64,000 nucleotides of DNA from SXNM01 sp964586155 (lineage in GTDB: Bacteria; Myxococcota_A; UBA9042). The notes beneath the pieces were generated by a model, which ran no database searches, had not been told where the DNA came from, and worked only from the letters and a program-made list of their open reading frames with translations. Numbering within the stretch: the stretch's first letter is position 1; every line of letters begins with the position of its first letter. Location: positions 1-64,000 of the forward strand of contig CAZPHC010000015.1 in the NCBI GenBank assembly GCA_964586155.1, given 5' to 3'. Below, piece by piece: positions 25,495 to 34,928 of the stretch. The translations under genes were made by a program, and so were the position numbers.

Positions 25495-28400
25495 CTACTG
25501 CATGAACTCGAGCTGATCCTTCAGACCCTGCGCGCGCTTCTTGAGCTCGGGCAGCAGCTTGTTCTTCGGATCGACGCCGGCGACCGCCTCGTCACACGCC
25601 TTGAGCGCGCGCTGGACGTTCTCCTTGCTGCCGGTGAGCACCGCCTGCGCGACGACGCAGCGGTTGTAGTGCGCCTCGGCCTTGGGCTGCTCGGACACCG
25701 TCTTGTCGAGCATGGCGATGGCCTCGTCGGCCTTGCCCAGGCGGCGCAGCGCGACGGGCAGCGTCACCAGCGCCCAGTAGTTGGCGGGCTCCCGCGCCAG
25801 CACCTCGCGCAGCAGCTTCTCGGCGGTCTCGAAGTCGAGGCGCTTGATCTGCAGCGAGACGATGTCGAGCAGCGGACGGGTCGCCGTCGGGTCGGCGTTG
25901 GCGGCCTGCTGCAGGTAGCCGAGGCCCTGGCGGATCGCGTCCAGCGCGATGTAGCTCATGCCCATCACGCGCAGCAGCTCGACGTTCTTCTGCAGGTCCG
26001 GCACGACGAAGATCGCGGCGTTGCCGACCATGATCGCCTCGCGGTGTTGACCCAGCACATGGTGCGCCGTGGCGAGCTCGACGAACATCGGCCCGACCTG
26101 GATCTGGCCCGCTGCGGCGTCGCCACCAGCGCTCTCGAGCGCGGCTTCCTTGCGCGTATGGCCGAACAGGGCGCCGCGGATGCGCTCGATGGCGTCCTTC
26201 GGCCGATCCTTGCCCTTCCACTCGACGCTCGTCAGCTCGACCGTGAACTCCGGCATCGTCGCGGTGGCGGCGAACTCGGTGTCGAGGACCATCAGGTTGT
26301 CGCGAGCCTCCTCCCAGTACTTGTCGAAGGCGAAGAGCGACGCGGCGCGCTTGAGCGCGGCCTGGTAGAGCTCCTTGGCCTTGGCCTTGTAGGGCTCGGC
26401 CTTCTCGAACATCTTGGTCCGCCACTCTTCGCGCAGGTCCTCGACCTTGGCGAAAGCGGGCGGCGGCGGCAGCGTCTCGAGGCTCTTGGAGATCTCGTGC
26501 TGGGCGCGGCCACGACGCGAGGCAGCGGCGGCGATCCACTTGCCGTTCTTGCTCTTCTCGACCTCGGTGTAGTACGCGTCGGCCTGCGCGGCCAGCTTCG
26601 CCTTGTCGGCCGCGAACTTGACCGCGTCTTCGAGCTTCTTGGTCTTGCTCTTCATCGCGAGCATGTCGCGGAAGTGGACCTCGCCGAGCAGGAACAGCGC
26701 CTGGGCGACGGCGTTCTTGCCCTCGCGGTCGAGCGCCTCGAACTTGCCCTCTTCGCTGAGCTTGCGCGCCGCCTCGATGATCTCGTCGAGGTAGGCCCGG
26801 GCCTTCTTGGCGCCGCCCTTGAGGTTCATCCACGCTTGCGCGGTGTTGGCGAGCGCGGCGAGGCGCAGGTGCAGCGGCGCCTCGGTGTTCTTCTTGAGGA
26901 ACGACTCGCTGGCGCGGATCACGCCCTTCCAGTCTTCCTTGTTCACGTATTGGATCGAGAGCTTGTAGGCCACCTCGGCGGTCTCTTTCGCCGCCTCGGG
27001 GTCGCCCGACTTGGCCTTGAGCGAGCGCTCGGCGTTGTCGATCACCTTGTCGTATTGGCCCAGGCCGTCGCGGATCAGGGCCGCGCGCTGCAGCGCCGCC
27101 TTGGCCAGCGAGTGCTTCGGGTAGGCCTCGGCCATCTGCTCGTACGCGTCGGCAGCGGCCGAGAAGTTGGCGATCTCGCGCCAGACTTCGCCGATCTCGT
27201 ACAACGCCTCGGCCGCGCGGTCGTCGTCCGGGTAGGCCTTGGCCAGCTTGCGGTAGGTGTCGATGACGTCGTCGCGACGCAGCGCCTTGCGGTAGAAGAG
27301 CGCCGCACCTGCGTACGCGCGCTGCGCCTGGTTGCTGGTCGGGTAGTCACGCGCGTACTTGAGCAGGCATTGCGCGGCGTCGACCGGCTTGTCCTTGAGC
27401 TCGAGGCAGCGGTTGTAGTCCTCGTTCTCCTTGATCGAGACCAGGATCTCGCCCAAGCGGCCGGCGTTGAAGCGCTTGTCGGTGATCAGCGTGTTGGTCC
27501 ACTTGATCAGGTTGCGGCCGTCCTGGCCGAGGCTGAAGGACGAGAGCATCAAGCGCGCCGCGTCGATCGCGAGCTTGTCGGTCGAGGGATCCTTGAACAG
27601 TTTGGCGTCGATGTAGTCCTGGACGAAGATCGCGAACAGCTCGCCCGAGCGCTCGAACTGGTTGTGCTGGTAGTACAGGCGGGCGAGCACGAACGTCGCC
27701 TTGGCCAGGTCCTCGTCGTCACCCTTGCCGTTGGCGCGCGCGATCTTGACGTAGCGTTCGCAGGCGTCGGCGACCTTCTGCTTGCCCTCGTCGAGCGGCT
27801 TGGCGGTCAGGATCTTGTCGGCGTCCTTCTCGCCCGTCTCGGCGTCGAGATCCTCGAGCTTGAGGTAGGCGATGAGCGCGCGGTGGGCGGCCGGCTCGGC
27901 ATGCTTGCCGGTCGGCTGCATCGCGATGACCTTCTCGTATGCGTCGGCCGCGTCCTGCCAGCGCTCGAGCTGGTAGATCGCCAGCGCGTGCTGGTAGCTC
28001 AGGTCGTAGACGAACTTGTGCTGGGGGTAGAACGTCAGGTAGGCGCGGTAGATGCGCTCGGCGTAGCCCAGCACGACGCGATCGAGGGTCTTGTCGGCCT
28101 CGAAGTGCAGCGAGGACGCGATCTCGGCGAGCAGCTCGGGGATCTCCTCCTTCATCGCGGCGCTGGTGCCGTGCTTGAGCAGGGCCTCGCTCAGCCGCTC
28201 GACCGCCGCCACTGTGCCCGGCAGGTTCGGGATGCGGTAGTTGTTCTCGAGCGCCATGAAGTGGTAGCCGACGACCATCGGCTCTTCGCGGTGCCGCTCG
28301 ATCAGCTCATCGAGCACGACGTTGCTCTTGGCGTAGGCCGAGACGTCGATGTAGTAGCGCGCGAGCAGGTCGAGCATCTTGTCTTCGCGCCCGGGCGTCG

Positions 28401-29460
28401 ACGACTCGAAGAACTTCAGCGCGGTCTTGGGATCGCCGTACTCGGCCCACGCGCGCACCATGTACCTGGCGCCGTCCTCCCAGAACGTGATGCGGCCGGA
28501 GCCGTCGCGATCCACCTCGGCCGAGTAGTCGAGCGTCGAGAGGAAGCCCTTGACCGCGGCGCGATAGTCCTGGCGGTTGTACTGGACCCAGGCCTCGTAA
28601 TAGAGCGCCCAGCCATAGGCGTTGGACTTCGGGTACTTCATGACCTTGGCGTACCACTTGGACGCCTCGCCACCCTGGTTCTTGCCGAAGTAGTAGTTGC
28701 CGATGCCCAGGTACGCGTCCGGGATGTACGGCGAGTCCGGCACCTTGCGCACCAGGCGCATGTAGGCGTCGACCGCCTCGCCGTGGCGCTCGAGCTCGTT
28801 GAGGTGGAAGCCGAGGGCGTAGAGCACCTCGTCGAGCTTGCTGAAGCGCGCAAAACGGCGCTCGATGCGCTTGAGCGAGTCGATGACCTCGCTCTTGGTG
28901 GCGCGGGACTGCTCGAGCAGGTTCTGCTGCTCGATCTCCAGCCGACGCGCGGTGTCCTTGTCGCCCTTGTCCTTGGCCTCTTCGATGCCGACCGTCAGCT
29001 TGGGGTCGTAGGCCTCGAGCTCGTAGGCCTCGGCGCGGTCCCAGAGCACGTACGAGAGCTCGAGCAGGGTGTCGGCCTCGGTCGGGCTGCCGCGCTCGAT
29101 GTCGAGCAGCTCGCGCAAGATGTCGATCTCGTCGTCGATGTCCTCGACGTTGCTCTTCTGCCGGGCGCGACGCTGCGCGATCGAGCGCGGCACGGACTTC
29201 TTGGTCTCTTCCTCGCCGGGCTTTTCGGCCGCAGCCTTGCCGCCCTTGGCGTCCTTGCCGCCCTTGGCACCCTTGGCGGGCGCGCGGCGGTCCTTGCCGA
29301 AGCGCATCACGTCGCCGGCGGCCTCGAGCTTGTCGTCAGCCCCCTTGGCCGGCTTGGGCCGCTTCTGCGCGCCGACCGGGGCGGCCACCAGGACCATGGC
29401 CCCGACGAGCAGCCAGAGCAGCGAGCGTGCGGTCGAATTGCGCCGATTCGTCGTGCTCAT
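25495..29460 (-). CDS. Large periplasmic TPR protein, GltD/AgmU-like
   Basis: A 1321-aa protein with a signal peptide (LLWLLVGAMVLVAAPVGA), a Lys/Gly/Ala-rich spacer to about residue 90, and then helical TPR repeats almost to the C-terminus (for example AYLGIGNYYFGKNQ and ALYEIGEVWREI). TPR arrays hold protein complexes together. Size, signal peptide and pairing with a second TPR gene resemble the GltD-GltE pair of the Myxococcus xanthus gliding and adhesion machinery; this homology is a suggestion from layout. It overlaps the upstream gene by 4 bases (ATGA). Confidence 0.7.
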   Translation of the reverse strand: MSTTNRRNSTARSLLWLLVGAMVLVAAPVGAQKRPKPAKGADDKLEAAGDVMRFGKDRRAPAKGAKGGKDAKGGKAAAEKPGEEETKKSVPRSIAQRRARQKSNVEDIDDEIDILRELLDIERGSPTEADTLLELSYVLWDRAEAYELEAYDPKLTVGIEEAKDKGDKDTARRLEIEQQNLLEQSRATKSEVIDSLKRIERRFARFSKLDEVLYALGFHLNELERHGEAVDAYMRLVRKVPDSPYIPDAYLGIGNYYFGKNQGGEASKWYAKVMKYPKSNAYGWALYYEAWVQYNRQDYRAAVKGFLSTLDYSAEVDRDGSGRITFWEDGARYMVRAWAEYGDPKTALKFFESSTPGREDKMLDLLARYYIDVSAYAKSNVVLDELIERHREEPMVVGYHFMALENNYRIPNLPGTVAAVERLSEALLKHGTSAAMKEEIPELLAEIASSLHFEADKTLDRVVLGYAERIYRAYLTFYPQHKFVYDLSYQHALAIYQLERWQDAADAYEKVIAMQPTGKHAEPAAHRALIAYLKLEDLDAETGEKDADKILTAKPLDEGKQKVADACERYVKIARANGKGDDEDLAKATFVLARLYYQHNQFERSGELFAIFVQDYIDAKLFKDPSTDKLAIDAARLMLSSFSLGQDGRNLIKWTNTLITDKRFNAGRLGEILVSIKENEDYNRCLELKDKPVDAAQCLLKYARDYPTSNQAQRAYAGAALFYRKALRRDDVIDTYRKLAKAYPDDDRAAEALYEIGEVWREIANFSAAADAYEQMAEAYPKHSLAKAALQRAALIRDGLGQYDKVIDNAERSLKAKSGDPEAAKETAEVAYKLSIQYVNKEDWKGVIRASESFLKKNTEAPLHLRLAALANTAQAWMNLKGGAKKARAYLDEIIEAARKLSEEGKFEALDREGKNAVAQALFLLGEVHFRDMLAMKSKTKKLEDAVKFAADKAKLAAQADAYYTEVEKSKNGKWIAAAASRRGRAQHEISKSLETLPPPPAFAKVEDLREEWRTKMFEKAEPYKAKAKELYQAALKRAASLFAFDKYWEEARDNLMVLDTEFAATATMPEFTVELTSVEWKGKDRPKDAIERIRGALFGHTRKEAALESAGGDAAAGQIQVGPMFVELATAHHVLGQHREAIMVGNAAIFVVPDLQKNVELLRVMGMSYIALDAIRQGLGYLQQAANADPTATRPLLDIVSLQIKRLDFETAEKLLREVLAREPANYWALVTLPVALRRLGKADEAIAMLDKTVSEQPKAEAHYNRCVVAQAVLTGSKENVQRALKACDEAVAGVDPKNKLLPELKKRAQGLKDQLEFMQ

Positions 29461-31472
29461 CGGTCGCCTCCCTTGGCCTTGTCGGCTTGCTCGCCGCCCT
29501 CGGCGGGCGCGGCGGCCCCTGGCGTGGGCTCCGCCTTCGGTTCGTCCGCCTTGGGTTCGTCCGCCTTCGGTGCGTCCGCCTTGGGTTCGTCCGCCTTCGG
29601 TGCGTCCGCCTTCGGCTCGGTCGCCTTCGGCGCGCCGGCCTTGCCCTGGCCCCCCGGCACCTCGACATCCTTGTCGATGTCCGGGCGCCCCTCGTCGACC
29701 TTCTTCGGGCCGGTGGGGGTGGCCGACGCCTTGCGCGGTGGCAGCTTGAAGCCAACGGGGTAGTGCTTCTGTTCGCAGCGCGTCTCGACGTCGTAGGTGT
29801 AGCCGCCGAGCTCGTCGCGCCAGTAGCTGCCGTCGAACTCCCAGACGACGTGCTCTTCGTCCTCTTCGCGCGGATCGTTGGCGGCTGCGGCGGTCTCGGC
29901 CATCGCCGTGCGGACCTCGTCGTTGATGCTGTTGCGGCGGGCGCGCAGCGCCTCGTACTTGATGCGCAGGCCCTGGCGGATGATCTCGGTCAGATCCTCG
30001 CGCACGCGCGACAGGCGACGGCGCGCCATCGAGCCGGCCTCGGAGATCATCACGTTGCGGACGCGGCCGAGGTCGTCGGCGAGCGCCTGGGCGTAGGCGG
30101 TGGCGCTGGTGTTGCGCTTGAGCTTGGCCAGGCCCTCCTGCTCGGCGCCGAGCTTGCTGACGAGCTTGAACACCCGCTGCAGCTCCTTGTCGTTGAGCGC
30201 GGCGTTGAAGATCCGGCGCAGCGAGACCGAGAGGCTCTCCTTGTCGGAGGCCAGGCTCGCGAGGTACCAGTAGAATTCCGCGTCGGTGCGGTCGCCGCCG
30301 AGCTGGGCGTCGAGCTCCTTGCGCAGCGGGCGGTAGTCGCGGAGGAAGCGCGCCACGACGACGAGCACCTCGTTGAACCGGCAGGTGCGGAACAAGATCA
30401 GCGCCTCGAGCACGCGCGCCTCGGGGTAGTAGCGGTCTTCGAAGTACGGCGAGTTCAGCGTGTGCAGCTGGCCGAGCACGCGGTCGAGCCGCTTGAGGTG
30501 GAAGTAGGTCCAGCCGAGCTCGAACAGCGAGTCGAGCCAGAGCGAGCTGCCCTCCTGCACCTGGTCGTAGTAGCGGCCCGCCGTCTCGTAGGTCGAGGTC
30601 TGCTTGGCCGCCGTCTCGGCGTTGTTCGCGAGCGAGTAGAACAGGCGGCCGAGGGCCATGTAGGCCTTCTCGCGGTACTCGCCGTAGTAGCCGGGGCTGC
30701 CGACGATCTTCTCGAAGCGCAGGATGTCCTTGAACGACTCGAGCGCCGGCTTGGCCTGGTTGCGGACGACGTAGGTGACGCCGATGAGGTAGCGCGCCTT
30801 GAGGTAGAACTCGCCGCCCTTGGGCGTGATGGTCGACAGGACCTCGATCGCCTTGTCGAGCTCGCGCGCGTCGTAGTGCGAACGGCCGATCAGGTAGCGG
30901 ATCTCCGGGATGTCGTCGGCCTTGAACACCGACTCGGGCGCGGTCGCCAGGCGCTCGATGGTGGCGAGGTCGCCGGGCATGGCGCGCTGGATGGTCAGGT
31001 AGTCGCGCATCTTGCGCGCGTAGAGCGGGTTGTCGCGACCGACGTCGACCTCGTCGAGGCTGCGCAGGGCCGATTGGTGCAGGTTCAGCGCCAGCAGCAA
31101 GCGGGCCATCTCGTAGTGCGCGGCGTGGCGCACGGGCTCACCGGGCGGCAGCGTCGGAAGCAATTCCGCGAGCTTGCCGAACGCGTCGTAGTAGCGCTCG
31201 TCCTCGACCAGCGCACGGGCCTGGTCGAGCGCGGGGTTCGCCTGCGCGTGCGCCGCGACCGGCGCGAGCACCACGCTCGACAGGACCACCGCGGCCGCCA
31301 GCACGGTGGCGAGCCGGGCGAGGCCAGGCTGCCGTCCAGGAGCGGCCGCCGGGACATGCCCGACCACGCGTGAAGGTTCGAACGCTCGGCGGCACGAGAT
31401 CGCGTCGCGAGGGGCCAATGCCTCGTCGCGCGCGTCTGCACCGGAGCGGCGTCTATGCTGTGTTGGCATCAT
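29457..31472 (-). CDS. Periplasmic TPR protein, GltE/AglT-like
   Basis: A 671-aa product from tandem ATGs at 31472/31469. A GTG at 31367 would give a more typical signal peptide (LARLATVLAAAVVLSSVV...AHA), so the start is uncertain. The mature protein has TPR-like helices (RYLIGRSHYDARELDKAIEVL, GRLFYSLAN) to about residue 480. A domain with WEFDGSYWRDELGGYTYDVETRC follows, which I associate with AglT-type proteins. A Lys/Ala/Asp/Glu/Pro repeat tail closes it. It is coupled to the 1321-aa TPR gene. A part of a trans-envelope motility or adhesion complex is plausible but unproven. Confidence 0.65.
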   Translation of the reverse strand: MMPTQHRRRSGADARDEALAPRDAISCRRAFEPSRVVGHVPAAAPGRQPGLARLATVLAAAVVLSSVVLAPVAAHAQANPALDQARALVEDERYYDAFGKLAELLPTLPPGEPVRHAAHYEMARLLLALNLHQSALRSLDEVDVGRDNPLYARKMRDYLTIQRAMPGDLATIERLATAPESVFKADDIPEIRYLIGRSHYDARELDKAIEVLSTITPKGGEFYLKARYLIGVTYVVRNQAKPALESFKDILRFEKIVGSPGYYGEYREKAYMALGRLFYSLANNAETAAKQTSTYETAGRYYDQVQEGSSLWLDSLFELGWTYFHLKRLDRVLGQLHTLNSPYFEDRYYPEARVLEALILFRTCRFNEVLVVVARFLRDYRPLRKELDAQLGGDRTDAEFYWYLASLASDKESLSVSLRRIFNAALNDKELQRVFKLVSKLGAEQEGLAKLKRNTSATAYAQALADDLGRVRNVMISEAGSMARRRLSRVREDLTEIIRQGLRIKYEALRARRNSINDEVRTAMAETAAAANDPREEDEEHVVWEFDGSYWRDELGGYTYDVETRCEQKHYPVGFKLPPRKASATPTGPKKVDEGRPDIDKDVEVPGGQGKAGAPKATEPKADAPKADEPKADAPKADEPKADEPKAEPTPGAAAPAEGGEQADKAKGGDR
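29524..29640 (-). repeat. 15-bp repeats coding PKAD tail
   Basis: The end of the TPR gene contains repeated units on the pattern PKADEPKADAPKA, with a 15-base period and two alternating forms. They make a charged, disordered C-terminal tail on the protein and are prone to length change. Confidence 0.7.
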
Positions 31473-31650
31473 CGCGGCGGTCTTCCAGGTGGCGGCGTCG
31501 GGCGCCGACAGGTCCACGTCGGGACACGAGGATACCCCGCCGGGAAGCCGGCGTCGAGTGATCGCCCCGGCATTGGCATCGAAGCCGCGAAAGCGCCAGA
31601 TCGCCATCGATTCCAGATGGTTGTCGCGCTTTCTGCCGTCTGCGGCCGGA

Positions 31651-32949
31651 TCAGTGGAAGAATTCGTTCGGATCGACCGGCACGCCGTTTTCGCGGATCT
31701 CGAAGTAGAGGTAGCGCCCCTTGCGCGAGCCCGAGGCGCCGACCTGGGCCAGGCTCTGCCGCGAGCGCACGACGTCGCCGACGGCGACCTCGACGTCCTC
31801 GACGTGGGCATAGACCGTATGCCAGCCGCGGCCGTGATCGACGATGACCGTGGTGCCAAAACCCGTAAGCCAGCCGACGAACGCGACGCGGCCCCAGAAG
31901 ACCGCACGCACCGCCGCCGGCCCGATCGCGAGCGGCCGGATGTCGACGCCGCGGTGGAAGGTCTCGGTGCCGAAGCGCGGATGCTTGCGCGGGCCGAACG
32001 CGACCTCGATGCGGCTGGAGTTGACCGGCCGCAGCAGCTTGCCCTTGGTCCGGCCGAAGGTGTAGCGGCGCTCGCGCCACTCGGCGAAGGTCGCGATCTG
32101 CTCGGCCATCATGCGGTTGGCTGTGTCGAGATCGCGCTCGACGTAGTCGTGGTAGCGCCGATCGGCCTCTATCTGCGCGATCAGCGCCATCTTGTCGTGG
32201 CGCGCACGCTCCAGCTCGGCCAGGCGCCCGTGCAGCTCGCGGTCGGCGTCGTCCAGCGCCTTGAGCGCCGCGTCGCGCTCGGCGGTCTCGGCGATCAGGC
32301 GCTGCAGCTGCTCGCGGTAGCGGGCGAGGCGGTCGCGGTCGCCCTGCAGCAGGCGTCCCAGCAGGCGCTCCTTGACCACGGCCGTGGCGAAATCGTCGGC
32401 CGAGACGACAAAGCGCAGCTCCGGGCTGCGTCGCAGCCGCAGCACGGCCCGCAGGCGCGCCTGCACCGCCTCGCGCATGTCCGCCAGGCGGCGCTCGGCG
32501 CGGGCGCGGCGCAGCTCGGCCTCGCGCAGGTCGTCGGTGGCGTCGGCCCGCCTGGCACCCAGGCGGGCCAGGGACGTCTCGATCTCCTCGGCCTGCTGGT
32601 CGAGGCGGTCCAGGGCGCGGAACAAGCCGAGTTCGCGGCCGAGCTCCTCGGCGAAGCGGCTGTCGAGCGACTTCTTCTCGTCGACGTCGATGCGATCGGG
32701 CCGCGCCTCGGGGTTGGTCGCCGAGCGCGGCGGCAGCGTGATGGTCGAGGCGTCGACGCCCGATGCGGCGGCTGGCGGCGCGGGTGGTGCCGCAGCCGGC
32801 GCCGCGGTCGCGCCCGCCGGGGCAGCCACCGGCACCGCCGAGGCCACCGACGTGGCCACCGACGCGACGCAGACCAGCAGCGCCGAGGCGGCGCCCACGA
32901 CGACGAGGCGCCGTCCGAGCGGGGTGCGACGCGGCGCGCGGGGGTCCAT
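31651..32949 (-). CDS. envC: EnvC-like amidase activator (degenerate M23/LytM)
   Basis: A 432-aa protein. It has a signal/anchor near residues 15-40, an Ala/Pro spacer, a coiled coil of about 200 residues (EEIETSLARLGARR and onward), then a LytM domain. The first zinc motif H-x3-D is present (FHRGVD, H332 and D336). The final H-x-H is replaced by Tyr-Leu-Tyr in YLYFEIRENG, as in the catalytically dead EnvC family. EnvC is recruited by FtsEX and activates amidases that split septal peptidoglycan. Here it starts 3 bases after ftsX, which strongly supports that role. Confidence 0.85.
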   Translation of the reverse strand: MDPRAPRRTPLGRRLVVVGAASALLVCVASVATSVASAVPVAAPAGATAAPAAAPPAPPAAASGVDASTITLPPRSATNPEARPDRIDVDEKKSLDSRFAEELGRELGLFRALDRLDQQAEEIETSLARLGARRADATDDLREAELRRARAERRLADMREAVQARLRAVLRLRRSPELRFVVSADDFATAVVKERLLGRLLQGDRDRLARYREQLQRLIAETAERDAALKALDDADRELHGRLAELERARHDKMALIAQIEADRRYHDYVERDLDTANRMMAEQIATFAEWRERRYTFGRTKGKLLRPVNSSRIEVAFGPRKHPRFGTETFHRGVDIRPLAIGPAAVRAVFWGRVAFVGWLTGFGTTVIVDHGRGWHTVYAHVEDVEVAVGDVVRSRQSLAQVGASGSRKGRYLYFEIRENGVPVDPNEFFH

Positions 32950-32952
32950 GCC

Positions 32953-33855
32953 CTAGACCTTCAGCGTCCGGCCGACCGAGAGCCCGCTCGCGAGCAGCCC
33001 GAGCGTCGGCCCGCCGATCAGCAGCCAGAGCACCATGCCGGGCGGCAGCAACGAGGGCTGGACCTGCAGCAGGTAGACGTCGCGCACCAGGCCCTCGAGC
33101 TCCAGGTGCAGCAGGCCGACCGCCACGATGGCGACGCCGGCGCCGCAGAGGCCCTGCAACGCGCCTTCGATCAGGAAGGGGCTGCGGATGAAGCCGCGGG
33201 TCGCGCCCATCAACGACAGGATCTCGATCTCGGTGCGGCGGCCCCAGACCGCGAGGCGCACCGTCGAGAAGACGAAGAACACGGCGCTCGCCAGCAGCAC
33301 GGCCGAGAGCACGAGCCCGACGCTGCGCACGATCTCGAGCACGGCGAACAGCAGCCGCAGCCGCTCGGCGCCGAAGGCCACGTCCTCGACCGCCTCGACC
33401 GTCTCGATCTGGCGCGCCCACTGCACCAACGCCTCGAGGTCGCCGCGCGACGCCAGGGCCGACTCCAGCTCCAGCTCGAGCACCGGCTGGCCGGGGATCG
33501 CCTCCTCGTCGAGGCCTTCGAGCAGCGTCGGATCCAAGAGCTTGCGGTTGCGCTCGCGGTCGGCCTCGCGCGACAGGGCCCGCACCTTGCGCACGCCCTC
33601 GTGCTGGCGCAGCCGCGCCTCGATCTGGCCGATGCGCTCTTCGGTTGTGTTCTCGCTCAGGTAGACCTGGATCGACAGCGAGCTGCCCAGGTCGTCGATC
33701 AGCGTCGCGGCGTTGAAGAAGGCCATCGCGAACAGGCCACACAGCGAGAGCGAGACGGCGATCGTCAAGATGCTCACGGTGTTGAGCCAGGGCGAGGCGC
33801 GCATCAGGCGCAGGGCGGCGCCGACGAAGTACAGGGCCCGGGAGATCGGGTTCAT
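32953..33855 (-). CDS. ftsX: Cell division protein FtsX
   Basis: A 300-aa permease-like protein. It has an N-terminal cytoplasmic start, a first helix (TVSILTIAVSLSLCGLFAMAFF), a periplasmic domain with QVYLSENTTEERI, then three helices with EIEILSLMGATRGFIR between them, the hallmark FtsX coupling loop. FtsX passes ATP-driven changes in FtsE to periplasmic EnvC. It overlaps ftsE by 4 bases (ATGA) and envC follows 3 bases later. Confidence 0.93.
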   Translation of the reverse strand: MNPISRALYFVGAALRLMRASPWLNTVSILTIAVSLSLCGLFAMAFFNAATLIDDLGSSLSIQVYLSENTTEERIGQIEARLRQHEGVRKVRALSREADRERNRKLLDPTLLEGLDEEAIPGQPVLELELESALASRGDLEALVQWARQIETVEAVEDVAFGAERLRLLFAVLEIVRSVGLVLSAVLLASAVFFVFSTVRLAVWGRRTEIEILSLMGATRGFIRSPFLIEGALQGLCGAGVAIVAVGLLHLELEGLVRDVYLLQVQPSLLPPGMVLWLLIGGPTLGLLASGLSVGRTLKV

Positions 33856-34610
33856 CGCGGCAACTCGTTCGCGGCGAGGGGGCCGTCGGGGGGAGCGTTT
33901 GCGGCGCCAGAGAACGCAGCGATGGCGAGCGGATCGCGGTCGTCGCGGCGGGGCCGATCGTCGACGATGCGGCCGCCTTGCAGCGTCAGCGTGCGGGCGC
34001 CGAACTCGGCGATCAGGCCGGCGTCGTGGGTCGCGACGACCACGGTCGTGCCGCGGCGGTTGACCTCGGACACCAGGGTCAGGATCTCGCGCGAGAGGTC
34101 GGGGTCGAGGTTCCCGGTCGGCTCGTCGCAGAGCAGGATCGCGGGCTCGTTGACCAGGGCGCGCGCGATGGCGACACGCTGGGCCTCGCCGCCAGAGAGG
34201 TCGCGCGGCAAAGCGTGGGCGCGCTCGGCCAGGCCCAGGGCCTCGATCAGCGGCGTCACGCGGCGGACGATCTCCTTGCGCGACAGGCCCAAGATCTCCA
34301 TGCCGATCGCGACGTTGTCGAAGACGTCGCGGGTCGGGATCAGGCGGAAGTCCTGGAACACCACGCCGAAGTTGCGGCGCAGGAAGGGCACGCTGTCCTC
34401 GCGCAGGGCGTGGATGTTGCGGCCGCCGATCAGGACCTGGCCCTCGCTGGCGCGCTCCATGCACAGCAGCAGCCGGATCAACGTGGACTTGCCAGCGCCG
34501 GACGGCCCGGTCAGGAAGACCATCTCGCCTTCGCGGACGCGGGCCGTGACGTCGTGCAGCGCGACCACGCCGTTGTCGTAGCGTTTGTGGACGTTGTAGA
34601 GCTGGATCAT
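33852..34610 (-). CDS. ftsE: Cell division ATPase FtsE
   Basis: A 252-aa ATPase: MIQLYNVHKRYDNG start, Walker A GPSGAGKST, Q-loop VVFQDFRLIPTRDVFDNV, signature LSGGEAQRVAIARA, Walker B ILLCDEPTGNLD and switch ATHD. The start at 34610 is chosen because it aligns with FtsE starts. A C-terminal extension of about 30 Asp/Pro/Ala residues is longer than in the E. coli protein. It heads the ftsE-ftsX-envC operon, divergent from the outer-membrane protein gene at 34929. Confidence 0.93.
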   Translation of the reverse strand: MIQLYNVHKRYDNGVVALHDVTARVREGEMVFLTGPSGAGKSTLIRLLLCMERASEGQVLIGGRNIHALREDSVPFLRRNFGVVFQDFRLIPTRDVFDNVAIGMEILGLSRKEIVRRVTPLIEALGLAERAHALPRDLSGGEAQRVAIARALVNEPAILLCDEPTGNLDPDLSREILTLVSEVNRRGTTVVVATHDAGLIAEFGARTLTLQGGRIVDDRPRRDDRDPLAIAAFSGAANAPPDGPLAANELPR

Positions 34611-34928
34611 GCCACCGCCCGTCGGCACCACGCCGCAGCGCGATGGCTACCACGGGGCACCTGCGGCGGCAAAAAACTCCGTCGTGGCCGGCAATCCTAC
34701 CAGCTGCGGCAATTTCTGGACATTGTCATGCGGGCGGCGCAGGGTCACCTCGGTTTGTCGGGATTTGGGGTGTTCCCTTCCTGCCGGACCTATGGTATCG
34801 CGCCGCCACCAATGGGCCCCTCGGAGTGCGAGGACCCCTTGGGAACGCAAGACGTCCTGCAAGGACGGCGACATCGGCCAAAGCAGACGCGGAAAGTCTC
34901 CGCGTTGGCCGGACGAGGGGAGATCACG
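34611..34928. other. Divergent intergenic region between ftsE and the outer-membrane protein gene
   Basis: This 318-base gap must hold promoters for both directions. I found no convincing -35/-10 pair. The half next to 34929 contains two stem-loops, listed separately. The half next to ftsE shows nothing recognisable. Confidence 0.5.
34853..34910 (+). promoter_or_regulatory. Structured 5' leader with two stem-loops
   Basis: CGTCC at 34853-34857 pairs with GGACG at 34863-34867. A second, longer hairpin pairs GGCCAA (34876-34881) with TTGGCC (34905-34910) and CGCGGA (34888-34893) with TCCGCG (34899-34904), leaving a 6-base bulge on the 5' side. Both lie 20-75 bases before the ATG of the outer-membrane protein, so they would be in its mRNA leader. 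It does not match the c-di-GMP-I riboswitch consensus. A role in mRNA stability or translation is possible. Confidence 0.35.

Noticed and set aside
24532..29763. Long plus-strand open frame opposite the DUF350 and TPR genes
   Set aside because: Runs across several minus-strand genes that have signal peptides, known folds and overlaps. The antisense product is Leu/Val/Arg/Asp filler.
31651..32949. Active M23 peptidoglycan endopeptidase
   Set aside because: The closing H-x-H zinc motif is replaced by Y-L-Y, and the gene is linked to ftsEX, so an inactive EnvC-type activator fits better.
34841..34920. c-di-GMP-I (GEMM) riboswitch
   Set aside because: GGGAACGCAAGAC looked suggestive, but the conserved GGGACGCAAAGCC core, the tetraloop and the receptor helix are absent.
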